Positions 1 to 13,350 of a DNA stretch of 64,000 bases are shown here, piece by piece; within the stretch, counting starts at the first letter, position 1, and each line of letters begins with the position of its first letter. The notes below the pieces were generated by a model. The model did no database searches and was not told where the DNA came from. It was given only the letters and a program-made list of their open reading frames with translations. The DNA is taken from the NCBI GenBank assembly GCA_949825025.1, contig OX463779.1:39876203-39940202 (forward strand), in the 5' to 3' direction. The position numbers and the translations under genes are program-made. Source of the stretch: Siphlonurus alternatus. Lineage: Eukaryota > Arthropoda > Insecta > Ephemeroptera > Siphlonuridae.

Positions 1-2425
1 GTGCAGTGGGATCATAATTATCATTTGTTGGAGAGGGCGCCTGACGGGAATACGCAATTTGATGGCCCTCCCAAGTGCACGTACGTGATCGAACCTCCTT
101 GGTATCGACGAAAAAGAAAGTGTCTCGCAACACAATTACAGTACGTGTTCAACAAAAGAGGCACCAGACAATTTTCTTTAACTTCTAGCCAGAACTCCTT
201 GATGCAATTTAACTCTACGTTTGTGTGACAATTTTCTGACATTGCTTATTGATCTCATTTTTGTGGTTACGCTAAATGTGTGCCACTTCAAATTGGTGAC
301 AAATCGGATGATGGTAATGACACTCCACAATCAACTTAACCACCATAATATTCATTCTTTGCTTCATATTTTCATATGTGTTTTGTACCGTACAGTGGTT
401 ATTGGATTTGAAAATACACTTCGTTTTTATGAAATATATATATAAAAAAAAAATTCATTTACTTTAATATTACATATTCATATTTATTGCTTTTCGATTG
501 TATAGTACAATATAATAAGCACGTCACATCAGTTATTATTAACAACCTCATATTTACAGTATATTTATTTGAACAAACTTTTATACTTTTTACTTCTTTA
601 AAGAAGTAATCTAGAGTTGCCATACTATAAAGTTAAAATGAGATTTCTAGCTGACATTAATTTGAAATACGTTGTATTTATAGTGAAGAATTCCTATAGC
701 TATATTAGTTATTTCTTGACACTTGATGCAGCACGATTGCAATTTAAATTGAAAAAGTCAACTTGTCTTGGGAATTCTCGTATAGCAGTTCCCTACGGAT
801 TGATCCACCACCGCACTTTTCGGCTCTCTTGTTTCTGGGCTGCGCTTGACGCCATCTTCCCCCTCAATTTCGCTTGCCGGTCACGCACTCAGCCGTATCA
901 TTAGAGGGACTTGCCGGCTAGTTAGAATTCTTCTGAAGCCTAAACGACACACTTTTCTTTTTTACATATTACTGCAATGCCGCAGTGTTCATAAAGAGAA
1001 AAACTTTTGAGGGGTGTTTTTTTTCTTTTAAACATAAATTTCTATCACAGCTACATGATATATTTATTAAACAGGGTAAAATAATTATAATTTTCAAATA
1101 AAAAATTCACATTACTTTTTTTCCGTAACTTCATACAATAAATATACGCAGTTTGTAAAATAAGGAAATACGAAATCCCTAATGAGTTACAAATAAGTAA
1201 GTAATATAGTTTTTATCATATTTTTATAAGTGTGAAAACTTTCTAGAAAAGCACCACAGCATGTTAACTGTGCAAAGAAACTTTTTAGCACGTTCATATG
1301 CAAATTACTTACTTAAAACAACATTATAAATATTGTAATGTGGGATAAGTATTTTGTTTCAAAATCTAGTTCAAGCAATTGACATTATTTACACCAAACC
1401 GAGAGCAAGAAAAAAACTTTTTTTAAATAATTTTAGAAGCTAGAAGTATACTTAAGTTAAGTTATGTAAATTAATTGGATGAAAACGCTGTTTTTTTCAC
1501 ATGCAGTTGTGGGTGTCGATGGTGTGATGATGTATTATTCCCAAGAAATGTGGGCATGAAATCTGAAGTAAAATTTGACGATAAAAGGAGACAGTAAGTA
1601 AAACTGCAGTGACAACACAACGCTCGTCATTAAAGGTGAGCAAAGCATATATTTAAACGTAATTTACTGCTGCAAGATATTATACACCCCTTTGGTTTAT
1701 GACTCATATTTTATGAGCTCATAAATTATTTATAATTAAATTAGATGTAGCAAGGCAGCATGATTTTAGTAATATTTTCGTCGCGTTATAAAACACAATC
1801 GTAAAATCACGACGTAATATTTTGACAAAATGTTTTTTACTGCGCACTTTTAACTAATTCTGCAGCGTTGCACGTGAAAATTATGCATACTTTTAGAAGA
1901 GAAGATGAAACTATGTTATACCACGGGTTTGCAACTCAAAATGTTGATGGGTGCGAGGGAAGATGCATGAGAGGAGGGATCGTTCCTAAATATGCTCATA
2001 ATGAACCAGTTTATGATATTTCATGTCTGATATTTTATACTATAATTAAATATAAGGTATTTTAGGTAAATCATGGTAAATGAATTCTAACCGCTCCCAC
2101 GAATTTTTATTTTATTATTATGATTCACGCATTGCAGGACAAAGTGTATAAACTATAATATACTGATGGAAAGCATAACTGAATATCGTTAAGCCAGTAT
2201 TAACATAATACAAATTTCCAGTTTGTTATAAATTTTTTCCTTGCAAAAAATATGCACCAACAAAAAATTCATCTAGTTTTCATGTAACAATTAAGTGTTG
2301 TGATGAATTTTTTTTAATGCAAAAATTATTAGCAATAAATATAAAAATGACATCGTGTAATATCGGCTTCATGGATTATATTAAAATATTAATACAACAA
2401 TTGTACATAGAAAATCTGGACATAC
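1..2425. other. Non-coding stretch downstream of the last visible TMEM132 exon
   Basis: Inferred intron following the exon that ends at 2426. The next TMEM132 exon should start with a family segment that follows the VLNTAVLTGR motif. I found nothing resembling it on the minus strand here. An open plus-strand frame covers 1-228 and is open at the left edge, but it matches no family I know and its antisense frame is equally open, so it is not called. The segment 780-930 is GC-richer than its surroundings and is described separately. The rest is AT-rich with no recognised feature. Confidence 0.6.
793..855 (-). pseudogene. Short ORF fragment resembling the start of a PIF/Harbinger-type protein
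   Basis: On the minus strand an ATG in a good context (preceding bases GGGAAG) opens a 20-codon frame ending KVRWWINP followed by TAG. A basic-plus-WW patch of this kind (R/K-R-W-W-x-x-P) is common near the N terminus of Harbinger transposases and their derivatives. No downstream transposase domain is visible in any frame, so at best it is a remnant or the 5' piece of a non-autonomous element. The resemblance rests on one short motif and could be chance. Confidence 0.2.
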
Positions 2426-2569
2426 CTTAAGGACGCTCTCCTCGGCAGATCGGCACGAGGCTTGCAGCGTCACGTCAGCCACTTTGCCAGCTCGGCTGAC
2501 GATGAACACCTTCATCGCCTGGGACACCTGGCGGCCCGTCAGCACCGCCGTGTTGAGGACCTCCCAGCT
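2426..2569 (-). CDS. TMEM132: TMEM132-family protein, internal exon (fourth visible)
   Basis: A 144-bp exon of 48 codons, phase 0 at both ends. On the minus strand the acceptor reads gtgttacag before AGCTGGGAG, and the donor is AAG followed by gtatgt. The peptide starts SWEVLNTAVLTGR and continues QVSQAMKVFIVSRAGKV. This is one of the most conserved stretches of TMEM132 proteins: vertebrate members have a near-identical N-T-A-I/V-L-T-G-R motif followed by V-I/F-V residues. It directly continues the DDIHAVLPIAK end of the previous exon without a frame break. It belongs to the extracellular Ig-like (BIG) region of the family. One cysteine (residue 39 of the exon) falls where the family has a conserved cysteine. 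The following exon lies beyond the left edge of the window. Confidence 0.95.
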
Positions 2570-5500
2570 CTGTAACACGTCAACATAAGTCACCGACGAT
2601 TCACCACAACTTGTACAGACGAGGATCGCTGGACGATGACGTTCCTCGTCACTACGTTTATAAGGTATTCATACGGCTTTATTGACGACACTTCTTTTAT
2701 TTTTACATGATGGTGTACCGTGATATATAATCTATTCAGGATACGGCTTGTCGTCTCCCATAAGGATTGCATTGGAGGACAAAGAAATTTTTGTGACGTC
2801 AGACACGCCGAATTCTGAATAGACTACATAAATTATCAGTTGTCAACGACTAATGTTATTCTTATGGGAAAGTAAATTATTAATGATCCTGATATTAGAT
2901 AGATACTGTCACCGTCTTCGTCATTCGTCAATATATTGACATTACATAATAATTAATATACTGCAGGTATATATTATATATTATGTTTTGTAAAGAAACA
3001 TGACGATAATCACAAACATTACAACTCTATAATTTCTGAATATTAATCTGACACATTATTGTTACACACATAATTTTCAATTTGCAACACACAAAACGGA
3101 TTATTAAATAAATTATGATTTTCTATAAAATGAATAATGAATGAATCGAGAGTGTATGAGTTATTATAACAAAAACTTTTCATTGAAAACTAAAGCATTG
3201 TAAGTGTAGTAGGATGAAAAATGTTCAATTAATATTTTATCAATGAAAATTTACTATATAAAATTGAAAGCAAAATTATAAGTATGACGAGGAGCGAACA
3301 GTTTTTAATTATTCAATCTGATATGAAACTTAAACAATTTATAACCTTTTTTATTCATAATGTCTAAGGGGAAATTTTCAATATATATGATTTTTATTAA
3401 AACCTTAATAACAATTACAATATTAAATAATTAAACATCAAAATTTGAAATAACTTAAACACAAACGTCATTTGAACAGGCGATCGAGTACATACTATAA
3501 GATAAAAATTATGGTTGTACACTCCAATCAAATAAACGGTCCGATTTGGCCACGTTAAAGTATAGCCGGATTGGACATTTTTATTCGAATAGAGTGTACA
3601 ATACAAACTATGAGCATTCCTTCGTATCTTTCTTTTGGGTCACCCCCGAGTCAAATCATGCATGTAATCAGCCCCCTTCGAATCGTGCGGGGACTGTGCA
3701 CGCAAGTGTTGATCACGCACGAGGCACGGCAGCTCGTGGTACCGAGTAGACACGGCAGTCACGTTAATAAAAAAATACAGTTTCACTTGTGTTAAATTCC
3801 ACCGGAAATAGCTATTTTTTATTGAAAATTTAAAAGGTTGCAAAAATTAAAAATCCAAATAGGAAACTTATTAGGAAAAAATCAGTCTTAAAAGCATAAA
3901 AACGGGAAGGATAGAAGCTTCCTTACTCACTTACTGATAGTGTTATTATTTTATATTTATTAAATTGTTATATAGTAGCATGATGCATGAATGCTCGTGG
4001 TGTGTCTACCCTACCTCCCTGATGGAGGAACCTTGCACCAGTTGGCACTTTGGCCACGTCAATACTATTATATTCACACAAGGTCAATTCTGCAGTAAGA
4101 GCCATTTCCGAGCAAACCATGTCTAAATTAGTAAAGTTCAAACTATTTTATATCACACCATTAGTGTAATTGCTCACAATAATTTGAGTGGAAATTTAAT
4201 TTAATGACTCTGGGATATATCACGTTGTTTTTCATTCGAAATATTAGAGCAAAAAAATACGAATAAACTTTACTAAAATACAAAATAAATTCTCATAGTT
4301 TTAAATAATTAAAAATAATATAATTAAAATTATTGTTAAAAGACTCCACAATATTTGAAGCAAGAAAATAATTACTTGCAAATTGTCCATAACAGCACCG
4401 ACAAACACCTCTCAGAATAGTGGAAAGTAATAGAGTCTGTTTGGGTACTGAAGCTCCAATTAAGAGACGAGCAGATTAGCAATTCTGAGGAAGGTGAGAC
4501 TGCTGCTAAAAACGTGGAGAAGTTTAAAACACTCTAACTTGGCTCAAGGGTGAATGGAAATTAATATTAACTTTTTAACTATCATATTAAATATTGATTA
4601 CTACTTCCTTCTTCCATAGTACACTCGTTGTCTTGTAAAATTTCCATTTTAAGTCTTTTTATTATTCACCATTAAGTTGTGCATGGTATGGTGTACACGA
4701 AAATTTTCTAAAGCGACGAGTGTACATATAAATTGAATCAAAGGCTATAAGTTTTCAAAAACAAGTGACCAGCATCAAAGCCTATAATACTATAGTATAT
4801 AGGCTTTAGGTTTTGACCGGCATATCAATTGTTATAATTCGCATTTCAAAATGCAGAGAGGTCCATATATGTTATCCAATATTTAAAAACAGCTACTGTC
4901 AATGCCACTCGTGCATGCAGTGCCCTCTTGTATAGTTCCAAAACTCATGCAATTATATCCACATTATCATATGTGACAAGGGTCTACGTTCAACAGTCAA
5001 TCCCTCCTATAAACATCTGACCCAGCGGTTTCTGCTAACATTTTTGTAACTTTTCAGAGAGAATTTTAGATAATATGTAAACTACAGACGTCAGGCTTGC
5101 ACGTGGCCTGAGGCTTTTTGTTGCCTGCCAATAAGCCCCGAGATTTTCTCAAAAGCATCCATTGAATTCCGATCGAGGGTTTCAAAATTCTGGGCATTCC
5201 TCGCTGCCAATACAAAATAACGGAAGAAAACGTTGTAGTTTTTTACCTTCTAAAACATTTCTAGAGGAAGATTTTTTTTTTTTAACGTCAAGAAAAGTTT
5301 CAGCTTGTAAAGTTTGATGCCGATGGCGATCGACGTCAAAACTTGGGCATATAGATTGGAACGGAGGGAGTCTTGTAGCAACAGTCACTTCCTCGGGAGC
5401 AGCCAAAGGCGAAACGTTTCGTCAGTTCAACATCAGTGCTAACTTTACCACAATTTCATCATTGAAACTTAGTTTAAATATGAAATAAAAATCATCCTAT

Positions 5501-6517
5501 TATATAGTGGTAGATTTTTATTTTAATTACAGACTCAAATCTATACTTCATTAATTGAAAATAATTAAAAGAAAAAAATTACAGCCTCAAAGCATTTAAG
5601 TATTGAATTAATTGGAAATGTATGAAATATCGTAATTAAAAATATGTTACGATAAAATGGTTATAACAACACTATAATTAAAATAAATATTTAGTTTTTT
5701 TGTGAAATTTATTTTCATGTTCTTATGAGATGTAATCAGTGGATATACTACTACACCGTGTATTGAAATTATTTGAATTTTCTGTATTGGATGCAACAAA
5801 CAAATTATATATTCATACTTAATCATATTTTATATTATATTAGATAAGATAATATGTTTACAGCTTTCAAATCTGCATGGAAAAATTTTCGGCATGTATG
5901 TGCTTTTTTATTTATATTGGCATTCATTGTGATAGGCATCAGTTTCAGTTACTTCATTTATAAATAAAATCGAAATTAGTTAAAAAAATCTCAAAATATC
6001 TGGAAGAAAGTTGAAGACTTGGCAAAGAACGAGAGCTATTTATTGTCGACAGAAGAGCTTGCAACACAGGCAGCTGTCCAGAGAAGTCGTTCAACTGTCC
6101 TGATTAAAAAAATGGTCTCTTTCCTCATTTACTGATTATCATCGACCAAAACTGCACGCCAGAGTGCAAAAACATCTTTTACTACAAACTTCTTTATACT
6201 ATAACATTGCTACTTGTGCCTTGCTACAACAGTTTTTTTTTAATGAAGTTTGAGTAGTTTGATAAGAGCAGGAACATCGATGATAAAAGAATGGAAAGAA
6301 AATGTTAAACAAGTGATCTCACGTCAGTGGAAATAAAACTTATTGGTGACGTACAGATTATTTATTTGAACAATTCGCACCATTGGAACCATCGAGTATA
6401 TTATAATTCGATCAAGTGACCAATGCAATAAAGGTATGGCAATGAAAAGAAGAAAGAATATGTATGCCATATTTGTGCTTTTTTTAAAAAAAAAATATAT
6501 ATATATTAAAATTAATT

Positions 6518-6662
6518 CTTGTTATCTTGATGTCGTAAATTAAAATTGACGTTTCCCGGTTCGAGTTTTTCAAACTCTTGGGGTTTACAGTATATTTGTA
6601 TGTAATATGTCATGTGTTAATTGTGTTATGTCTGCTTTATGAATTAAATACATTAAAAAAAA
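6518..6662 (+). mobile_element. LINE/SINE-like 3' tail, copy 1
   Basis: The core 'caaactcttggggttta' is followed about 50-70 bp later by an AATTAAA/AATAAA-like signal and an A-rich end. A second dispersed copy at 33263-33400 shares the same order: a 'gacgttyccc' block, the 'aactcttggggttta' block, a 'atgtaaa/atgtaat...gtcat' block, then the A-rich tail. Two copies sharing only a 3' portion and ending in poly(A) fit target-primed retrotransposition with 5' truncation. No reverse-transcriptase ORF is present, so LINE and SINE origins cannot be told apart. Confidence 0.5.
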
Positions 6663-7458
6663 TAACTGAACTTTTAACTGAGGACTTCAATATTATATAT
6701 ATATTTAAAATTTTCAATTAAACCAACTGTACATTTGTTTCATTAATATCAGATATATAGAGCTTTTGTTGCGAGGTACATACCAGTTGTTTCATTATTG
6801 ATCGTCTTTTGTTCTTTTAAAACAATCACATCTTCGTCAAGACAGTAACAAAAGCATGAGCAAAGTGAGAAGAGTGAACACTTCTTAACCCTCCAAAGAA
6901 CGAACAAGTTCGAGTTAATCAGACGAGAAAGACAAGCAAGAGGCTGCTGCAAATTCTTGAGTAACTTACAAGAAGAACTTTCAGAAATATGTATAAAAGA
7001 AGAAAAAAAAAAAAAAACTCTGGAGAAAGGAATTCTCTAAGGATTTACTGAGCTCGAGCTATCTCTAACAAAAGCAATATTTAACATCAGCAGGGACAGC
7101 AAAATATTATAGAATCTGACATCAATAAATCTTGATAGTAGTTCTACTGCTGACAAGATGAATATATGAATTTGAATAATGAGTTGACATTGGTGAGTAA
7201 TGTGTCCATGCTAACAGATTTAGATCCTATAATTTATAATTTCATATCGAGTTTTATTTTAAATTTAAATATTTAACTTTTAAATATTACTTCTATTGTT
7301 TGTATAACAACTGTCATGTGTACTATTATTTATGTATTTTATTTCATTGAAAAATATTAATGAAAAGTGAAAGAAAAAATATTTGTTTTATTTTATTGTT
7401 TTGTTTAATTGTTTTTTTAACTCGCCAAAATATTTACAATTACAAGAATAAAGCCGGT

Positions 7459-7580
7459 ATTACACAATAAAATTTTGCATACCATTTTTCCTTGCAAGAA
7501 AATTGCATCGTTATACAAACAAATGGAGTTCAAGTTTTCTTGTAAGGAAAAATCGTATACAAAATTGTATCGTTTTACTA
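7459..7580. mobile_element. Short palindromic MITE
   Basis: The left arm contains ATTTTTCCTTGCAAGAAAA and the right arm, read in reverse complement, ATTTTTCCTTACAAGAAAA. The similarity continues outward through an 'acaattttg' block on both sides. Arms are about 48 bp with a short centre. This is the layout of a non-autonomous DNA transposon. No coding sequence is present and the superfamily is not determined. Confidence 0.6.
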
Positions 7581-7767
7581 CCTGCTTAGAAGGTGAAATG
7601 GGACATTTTCCAAGGCATTACTAAGCACCAGGACTCATGCCTAAATTTGTAAAAAATCATTTCCATAATAAGTTCTCCATGTACTAAAATAGGAAATATA
7701 CTAGTTCAATTGCAAAATAGCAAGTTGAATCAAGTTAAAACTGGCACCATAAAAATAGTCAGAAGTC

Positions 7768-8310
7768 TGGGGAATTCTCTTACGACTCAGATTTTAATTT
7801 AACTACTATATCATGATAGGGTACATATTAACAATAAGTTTGACTTGCGTTTCAAGTTTTTTAACTCAAATTTGGGGACTCTGAAGGGATTATTAGAATA
7901 GGGGCAAAGTATGCAACCCGCGCGCAAACTTGAAAACTGTGACGTAGAAACTCCCTAGTTAACACACAACTGCCTGATATCATAGTTTGAGCGTCAAGGA
8001 GTGATTGGCTATACATTTGAGTAACACGATCGAAATCAGCGGGTTTTTCTACCCTAGTATCAGTAGTTTTTTCCCTAATATCAGTTTACTTTAAGAGTGA
8101 TAATCGAAAATACAAATTTATTGCAGGAAAAATTCGCCTGCTAGGCAGTTTCTACGTCACGTTTTGGCGCTAAATTCAAAAGAAGGAAGATTTTTAAAAA
8201 ATTCCCACGTCTCCAATTTTGAAAATTGAAACTTTTTTGTTTTGGGACATTTAGTTTCAAGGCATAGAGCATCTGAAAAAAAATTAAAATAAATGTAGGA
8301 GAATTCCCCA
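7768..8310. mobile_element. Inverted-repeat element, about 540 bp
   Basis: The outer ends match as TGGGGAATTCTC (7768-7779) and GAGAATTCCCCA (8299-8310), a 12-bp perfect inverted repeat. A second, inner inverted pair is 'gtgacgtagaaactccctag' at 7939-7958 and its near-complement at 8141-8160. The nested symmetry suggests a foldback or composite MITE. Outside the terminal 12 bp the outer arms align only loosely, so the exact borders are uncertain. Confidence 0.45.
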
Positions 8311-8908
8311 TTCAATCTAATTTCTTAAATATAGAGTTATAATTACATTTTAGGCACAGAGATGTAAAATAGAAATATGAACTTTCGCGAAAACTTTTGA
8401 GATTGTAAACATCGCTTTATTTTATTCCTACACACAATGTCCTCCAGATACCTTTGTATATGTACAATAGATCCCATGAGGTTTAATTAAAAATGTCACG
8501 TGACTCAAAGGTTCTTTGACGTTCCAACAAGAGCTCATCTTTGTTTGAGCGTGGCAATCACATAAGAGCCAATCCAATCAGTCGCCGTCGTCAATCGGAC
8601 CTTGTCTGTTCTTACTTGCAATTCCGGTAGGCACTTTCTCTTGTCAAACAGAAAACGACCCGAGGAGTTGTTGGGAGTGAGGACTACGTATAGCAAAAAA
8701 GCAATTCGTCGTGTCCAACTAATTTAATTGAAGTCGTATACGGAATTTACTGATTGATACTCTTTTTTTCTATTAAATAAATGTATTAAAGTGTTTTAAA
8801 AGAAATAATTATAAAAATGCAGGAAACCACAACAATTTTGCATATTAGAAAATGAACTTTACCTTCTACAAAAAAGTTTAAGTTTTTAAGTGGTTGTTGC
8901 GTCATTAG

Positions 8909-9353
8909 TAGAGCGCGGAAAAAAGTCATTTTGCCTTTTTGTGCACATGAGGACTATTTTGTTGTCATTTAGGATGTCCACCGATCTCCGGAAGTGGATT
9001 AAAATAAGCCTATATAAAAAATACTATTTAAACTATTTTTGGATTTTGAGGCTATTTTGGCAAAAGATGACTTTTTGTGACTTTTTGACATATTTTGTGC
9101 AATAAGGCTCTTTTCTTCATATTGTCAAAAAAAAAAAATGGAAGTAAAGAAATAAAAAAATAAATAAAAATTTTAAACACACTTATAAATAGCACTTTTT
9201 AAACGCCTTTTTGCTGCATTTTCTAAAAAAATAAGTGACTTTTTTAGACTATTTTTTTAAAAAGGTGAATTTTTTGTGGACTATTTTCCAAAAATAAGTT
9301 GACTTTTTAGGCGCCTATTTTTCGAAAAAAATGTGAATTTTTTCCGCGCTCTA
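8909..9353. mobile_element. hAT-type MITE with near-8-bp target duplication
   Basis: The element starts TAGAGCGCGG and ends CCGCGCTCTA, so the terminal inverted repeat is perfect for 10 bp and extends through the following A-run. It is flanked by GTCATTAG (8901-8908) and GTCATTAT (9354-9361), 7 of 8 bases identical. A T/C-A-G-R-G terminus plus an 8-bp target duplication is the established signature of the hAT superfamily. The interior is rich in 'gactttttgtg/gactattttt' motifs in both halves. No transposase is present, so the copy is non-autonomous. A short frame at 8890-9105 within it is not considered a gene. Confidence 0.75.
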
Positions 9354-10815
9354 GTCATTATTACTTTAGTAGTCCTTACAGTCTTATAGGACATGTAGGG
9401 GAAAAAGGCAAGTATAGATTAGTATCATTTGAATTGTTTTATATAAGCTATGGAGTGAATTTAATTTATTTATAATTATAAATTATTTTGTCTTGCTAAC
9501 TAACTAACCAAGTGGTACTTCACCACCAGATCAAGAAGAAATTTCTTTTAAAAAATATGATCTCTTTTTATGAACAAACGACCCACAAGGGCCACAAGAT
9601 TTCGCTTATCAAGCCCACACCTATGGCTGTAATTTCTATATAACAGTATAATATAAAAAAAACATTGTGTGTACATTTTCAGTACAGCCAAGTGTAGTAG
9701 ATATTCAAGGGCAATATATTTCATGGATTTTCTTTATGTATGCACATGTATATCACTGCAGCGAGTGATCCCTAAGTTTGAATTTTTCATCTTACCCTCC
9801 ATGAATCCTACTCTAATAAATATAATTGTTTGGAGTACACATCTAATTTAATCCTCAATAAGATGTAGCTCATATTATTTTCATTTTTAATTCTATAGAA
9901 TTTTATCCCAAAGACAAATATTAAAGAAGATTAAAGAAATATATTTCAGCTCTGGAAATAATATACCGCGTTAAATTAATACTCAGGGGACTGAAGATCC
10001 ATGAAAGATTATATGTCATAGTGGATATACATGTTACACAACTTAGAGATGAGCTACATTCTAAATTAAATTACCGAATTAATTTAAAATTACTGATGTC
10101 AACTCTCTATAGAATGCTTATTTCCAATGCAAATATCCTATCACTGCTATTAATTTATTTTAGTAAATAAATATAATACAATAAAAAGGGTGCAAATATC
10201 AGGCACAGTTGTGACCCTAAATTTTACATAAATTCGAGGGTTGTACTGTCCCAGTCACGAATAGTCTCCATCTTTGTGTCCAGGACTGTACGACGACGAC
10301 GACAGACAGAGCTGGGTATCCATGCCAACGTCACGCTCCATCCTGCAAACTGTCATATGCCGGCACCGTCAGGAATTATGGCTGAACCTTCCAATTAATT
10401 ACTGACGTGTTAAATGTCTAGCGTGTGGCACTAAAAATCATACTCATCGTCATTGTAAAATGATGAACTATGTAAAATAATATACTTATATTATAGGATC
10501 GATATAGGAAAGGAAATATAAAGATGATCAAAAATAACATGGCATATTTATCATCAGGAGGGCTATCTGCAAAAAATATATTTTAGCCTCAAAAATTTTA
10601 GTGCTAAATTTGAAATTAAATTTCAATACTTAATCTGTAACAAAAAAAATCCAAGCTAAATTTTGCATGCGAATAAATCATGAGATATCATGCTGCAATA
10701 CTGTTGTTATTTTCTGAGTAATCAATTAAAACTGTTTGTGAATTAAAATATTTCATTTCGTTTTAAATATGTTGTGTGATTATGCTATTTTAAACAATTA
10801 TCACAATTAATTTGG

Positions 10816-10817
<2 letters not shown>

Positions 10818-10855
<38 letters not shown>
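10818..10855. repeat. (TA)n microsatellite
   Basis: An uninterrupted alternating TA tract of about 38 bp inside the TMEM132 intron. It is a simple repeat with no sign of function. A short Tyr/Ile-rich frame across it is an artefact. Confidence 0.95.
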
Positions 10856-10859
<4 letters not shown>

Positions 10860-12201
10860 TAGAAAAACCTTACTACATGAATATAGGTATTATATTTATG
10901 ATCTGAAATCTGTTTTGTGTGAAAATACAATATGTAAACTTTTATTGAATATAAATATGTATTTAAATAGCAAAAGCATAGAATTTTCATTTCTCTGCAT
11001 TACTATGCAAACTGAGTTAAGAAATACAATTTTATTTTTTCTATTAGAGCAATTGACTTGATTTTGCGTCATATTTTCTCTTTTCAATTATAACTTCTTC
11101 TGGCTGCAGGCATCATGTGTTTCTAATAATTCATGCTATATTGATCATACTGTTATATTTTTGAGTATTCCTGTAAACACCTAAAGCTTCTCAATCAAAC
11201 ATACGTGTTAAATTGTGTTACTCCAATACAATAGGAGGATTTTGGCTTTTGGCGAAAATCTCCTCTAAGATTGGACGCCTCTCACGACCTCTCTCTACTA
11301 TATACGCCGCGAGGAATGAAGAAGTTCTGTTATATACACCAAGCAATAACGGCCAGTCTGCTATACGGTTATTGCATCTGCTAGGGTTAGGTACTAGGTT
11401 AGCTCTATAGGGAGAAAAGGAAAAAAATAACCACCATTGCAACCGTTTTAGAGTCTTGTATGTATAAAAAGATTCTACTATATTTTCAATGACGTCAGAG
11501 AGATTCTTTTTTTTTAAGTTCTTTTTACGAACAAGAAACTTTTTTTTTAAAGAATAAAGTTAAAAGTTTTATAAAGTAAATAAATTTTCATCTGTAAAGT
11601 TAAAATGTTTCATGGTGTTTGGCGAGTGCGAACAATAGTAAAAATTAAAATAATTATTGCAGTTCTTATCCAATGTATTACGTTTAAATGAGAGTTTTAG
11701 ACTAGGCAACTTTTTCATGTTCAAAATGGAAGAAAATTACACTTATAATTACAAATTTTAATTAGAAGAATAATGATGTGAAGTAGAAAATTGCCCTCCA
11801 GTTGCTTGCACTTCATCATGAAAATATCCTAACACTAATAAATGGACTTCCTGAACCATGCAAGCTCTTTTTTTTTTAATAAATTTAGCATTCTGAATCG
11901 TGCGTACGTCCGAGAATTATTTACAAAAAAATTGTTATCTGAAAGGTGCCTCTTAACATGTATTTAACAAGCAGATATAAATGAACGTGACGTGAAGTAG
12001 GCATTCAGCCAAGTTCCTGAGGTCTCACATAATAGGCGTTACATAAATTTTTATGCTCTGTTATCAGTACATGTAAATCGTCCTGGTAACATCTTTCAAC
12101 TTCCTGTTCTCTATGCCAGAGTGAGGCAGTGACGTCATCACAGGGAGCGAGAGTTTGACTGAACCTTCCCGCCGGTCAATACCCTCCACTGCCGGGACCA
12201 G

Positions 12202-12366
12202 CCTCTCTTTTTCATCTCTCTCTCCTTCCCACTTTCTCTCTCTCCCTGTTTTTCCTTCCTACTATCTCTCTCTCCACATGCATCTCTCATCGTACTCTCT
12301 CTCTCCTTCCCACATTCTATATTTTTCTCTCTTCCTCCCACTCTCTCTCTCCCTTCCCACTCTCTA

Positions 12367-12410
<44 letters not shown>

Positions 12411-12558
12411 ACCCACTCTCTGTTCTCTCTCTCCATGCATGCATCTCTCATCGTATATACTCTCTCTATTTCTCTCTCTCCCCCACTCTCTCTCTCCCCC
12501 ACTCTCTCTCTCCCCCACTCTCTCTCTCCCCCACTCTCTCTCTCCCTCCCATCTTCCT
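12202..12558. repeat. (TC)n-rich block with an embedded 16-bp minisatellite
   Basis: A polypyrimidine block of about 350 bp on the plus strand, largely CT dinucleotides broken by CCTTCCCA-type spacers. It includes a pure (CT) run near 12372-12407. At 12480-12543 the unit CCCCCACTCTCTCTCT repeats four times with period 16. Two 'ctccatgcat/ctccacatgcatctctcatcgta' segments (about 12274 and 12431) show that larger blocks were also duplicated. The long Ser/Leu- and Arg/Glu-rich frames across the block are translation artefacts of the repeat. Confidence 0.9.
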
Positions 12559-13350
12559 CGCTGCCCCTGCAGGCTATACCACTTGCTCGACCTCATCACG
12601 TTACGCCACTACTTCACGAGTCTTTAAAAAAATATGGACTCAACAAGCCTCCTTACTATTCCCCATATAACATTGCAATTTGGTGCCTCCTTCATACCAG
12701 AAACATTATGTAATGAATCATTCAGCATGTATATGAATACCAAGAGAAGCATATATAACCTTATGTAATAGTAAAACATTTATGAACTATATAAATAAGT
12801 CCAATGTTATTTACTTTTAAATAAAAAATATTATGACGAGAGTAAATATTTTTGAATTAATATATGGTTAATAATATAAAAATTTTATAAAAAAAAGATT
12901 TCTGAATATTTTTCACGTAAAAAAATATATTTTCTATGGGGGAAAAGTTTTTATATCAGTGGGAATCATTTTTCAATTTTGTCATCGATTTACTATAAAC
13001 ATATTTAGTGGAAATGGTGCGTGCAGCGTGTGATAATGGAAGGCAATACAAAGAAGAATTTATTTCGTGCTTGGAGCTAGAAAGAGAGACACAAACCATA
13101 TTTTTTATTAACAAAGAAAACAACCCCCTCTGTTTTTTGTATATTTTAAACGTATTCTGTTTATTATTATTACCTACTATTCAGAAAAGAGAATTATAAT
13201 GCTACATTTCATGTTGATATATTATATTCTTATATTCACTGAAAAAGTTAACAAAAATATACTTTACTTTACATAAGAGTTTTTAATAAAGTTAATTTAT
13301 AAATTGATAGTATATTAAGTGTCCTAAAATTTGCACTTAAAAATATCATC

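Noticed and set aside
1..228. Plus-strand 75-codon ORF open at the left edge
   Set aside because: No recognisable domain, no clear donor at its end, and the opposite strand is equally open. It could be a transposon fragment but is unsupported.
11380..11403. 'tagggttaggtactaggtta', like an insect telomere repeat
   Set aside because: Not a tandem TTAGG array; only isolated similar words.
12138..12713. Long Ser/Leu- and Arg/Glu-rich ORFs
   Set aside because: Translation of a (TC)n/(GA)n repeat block.
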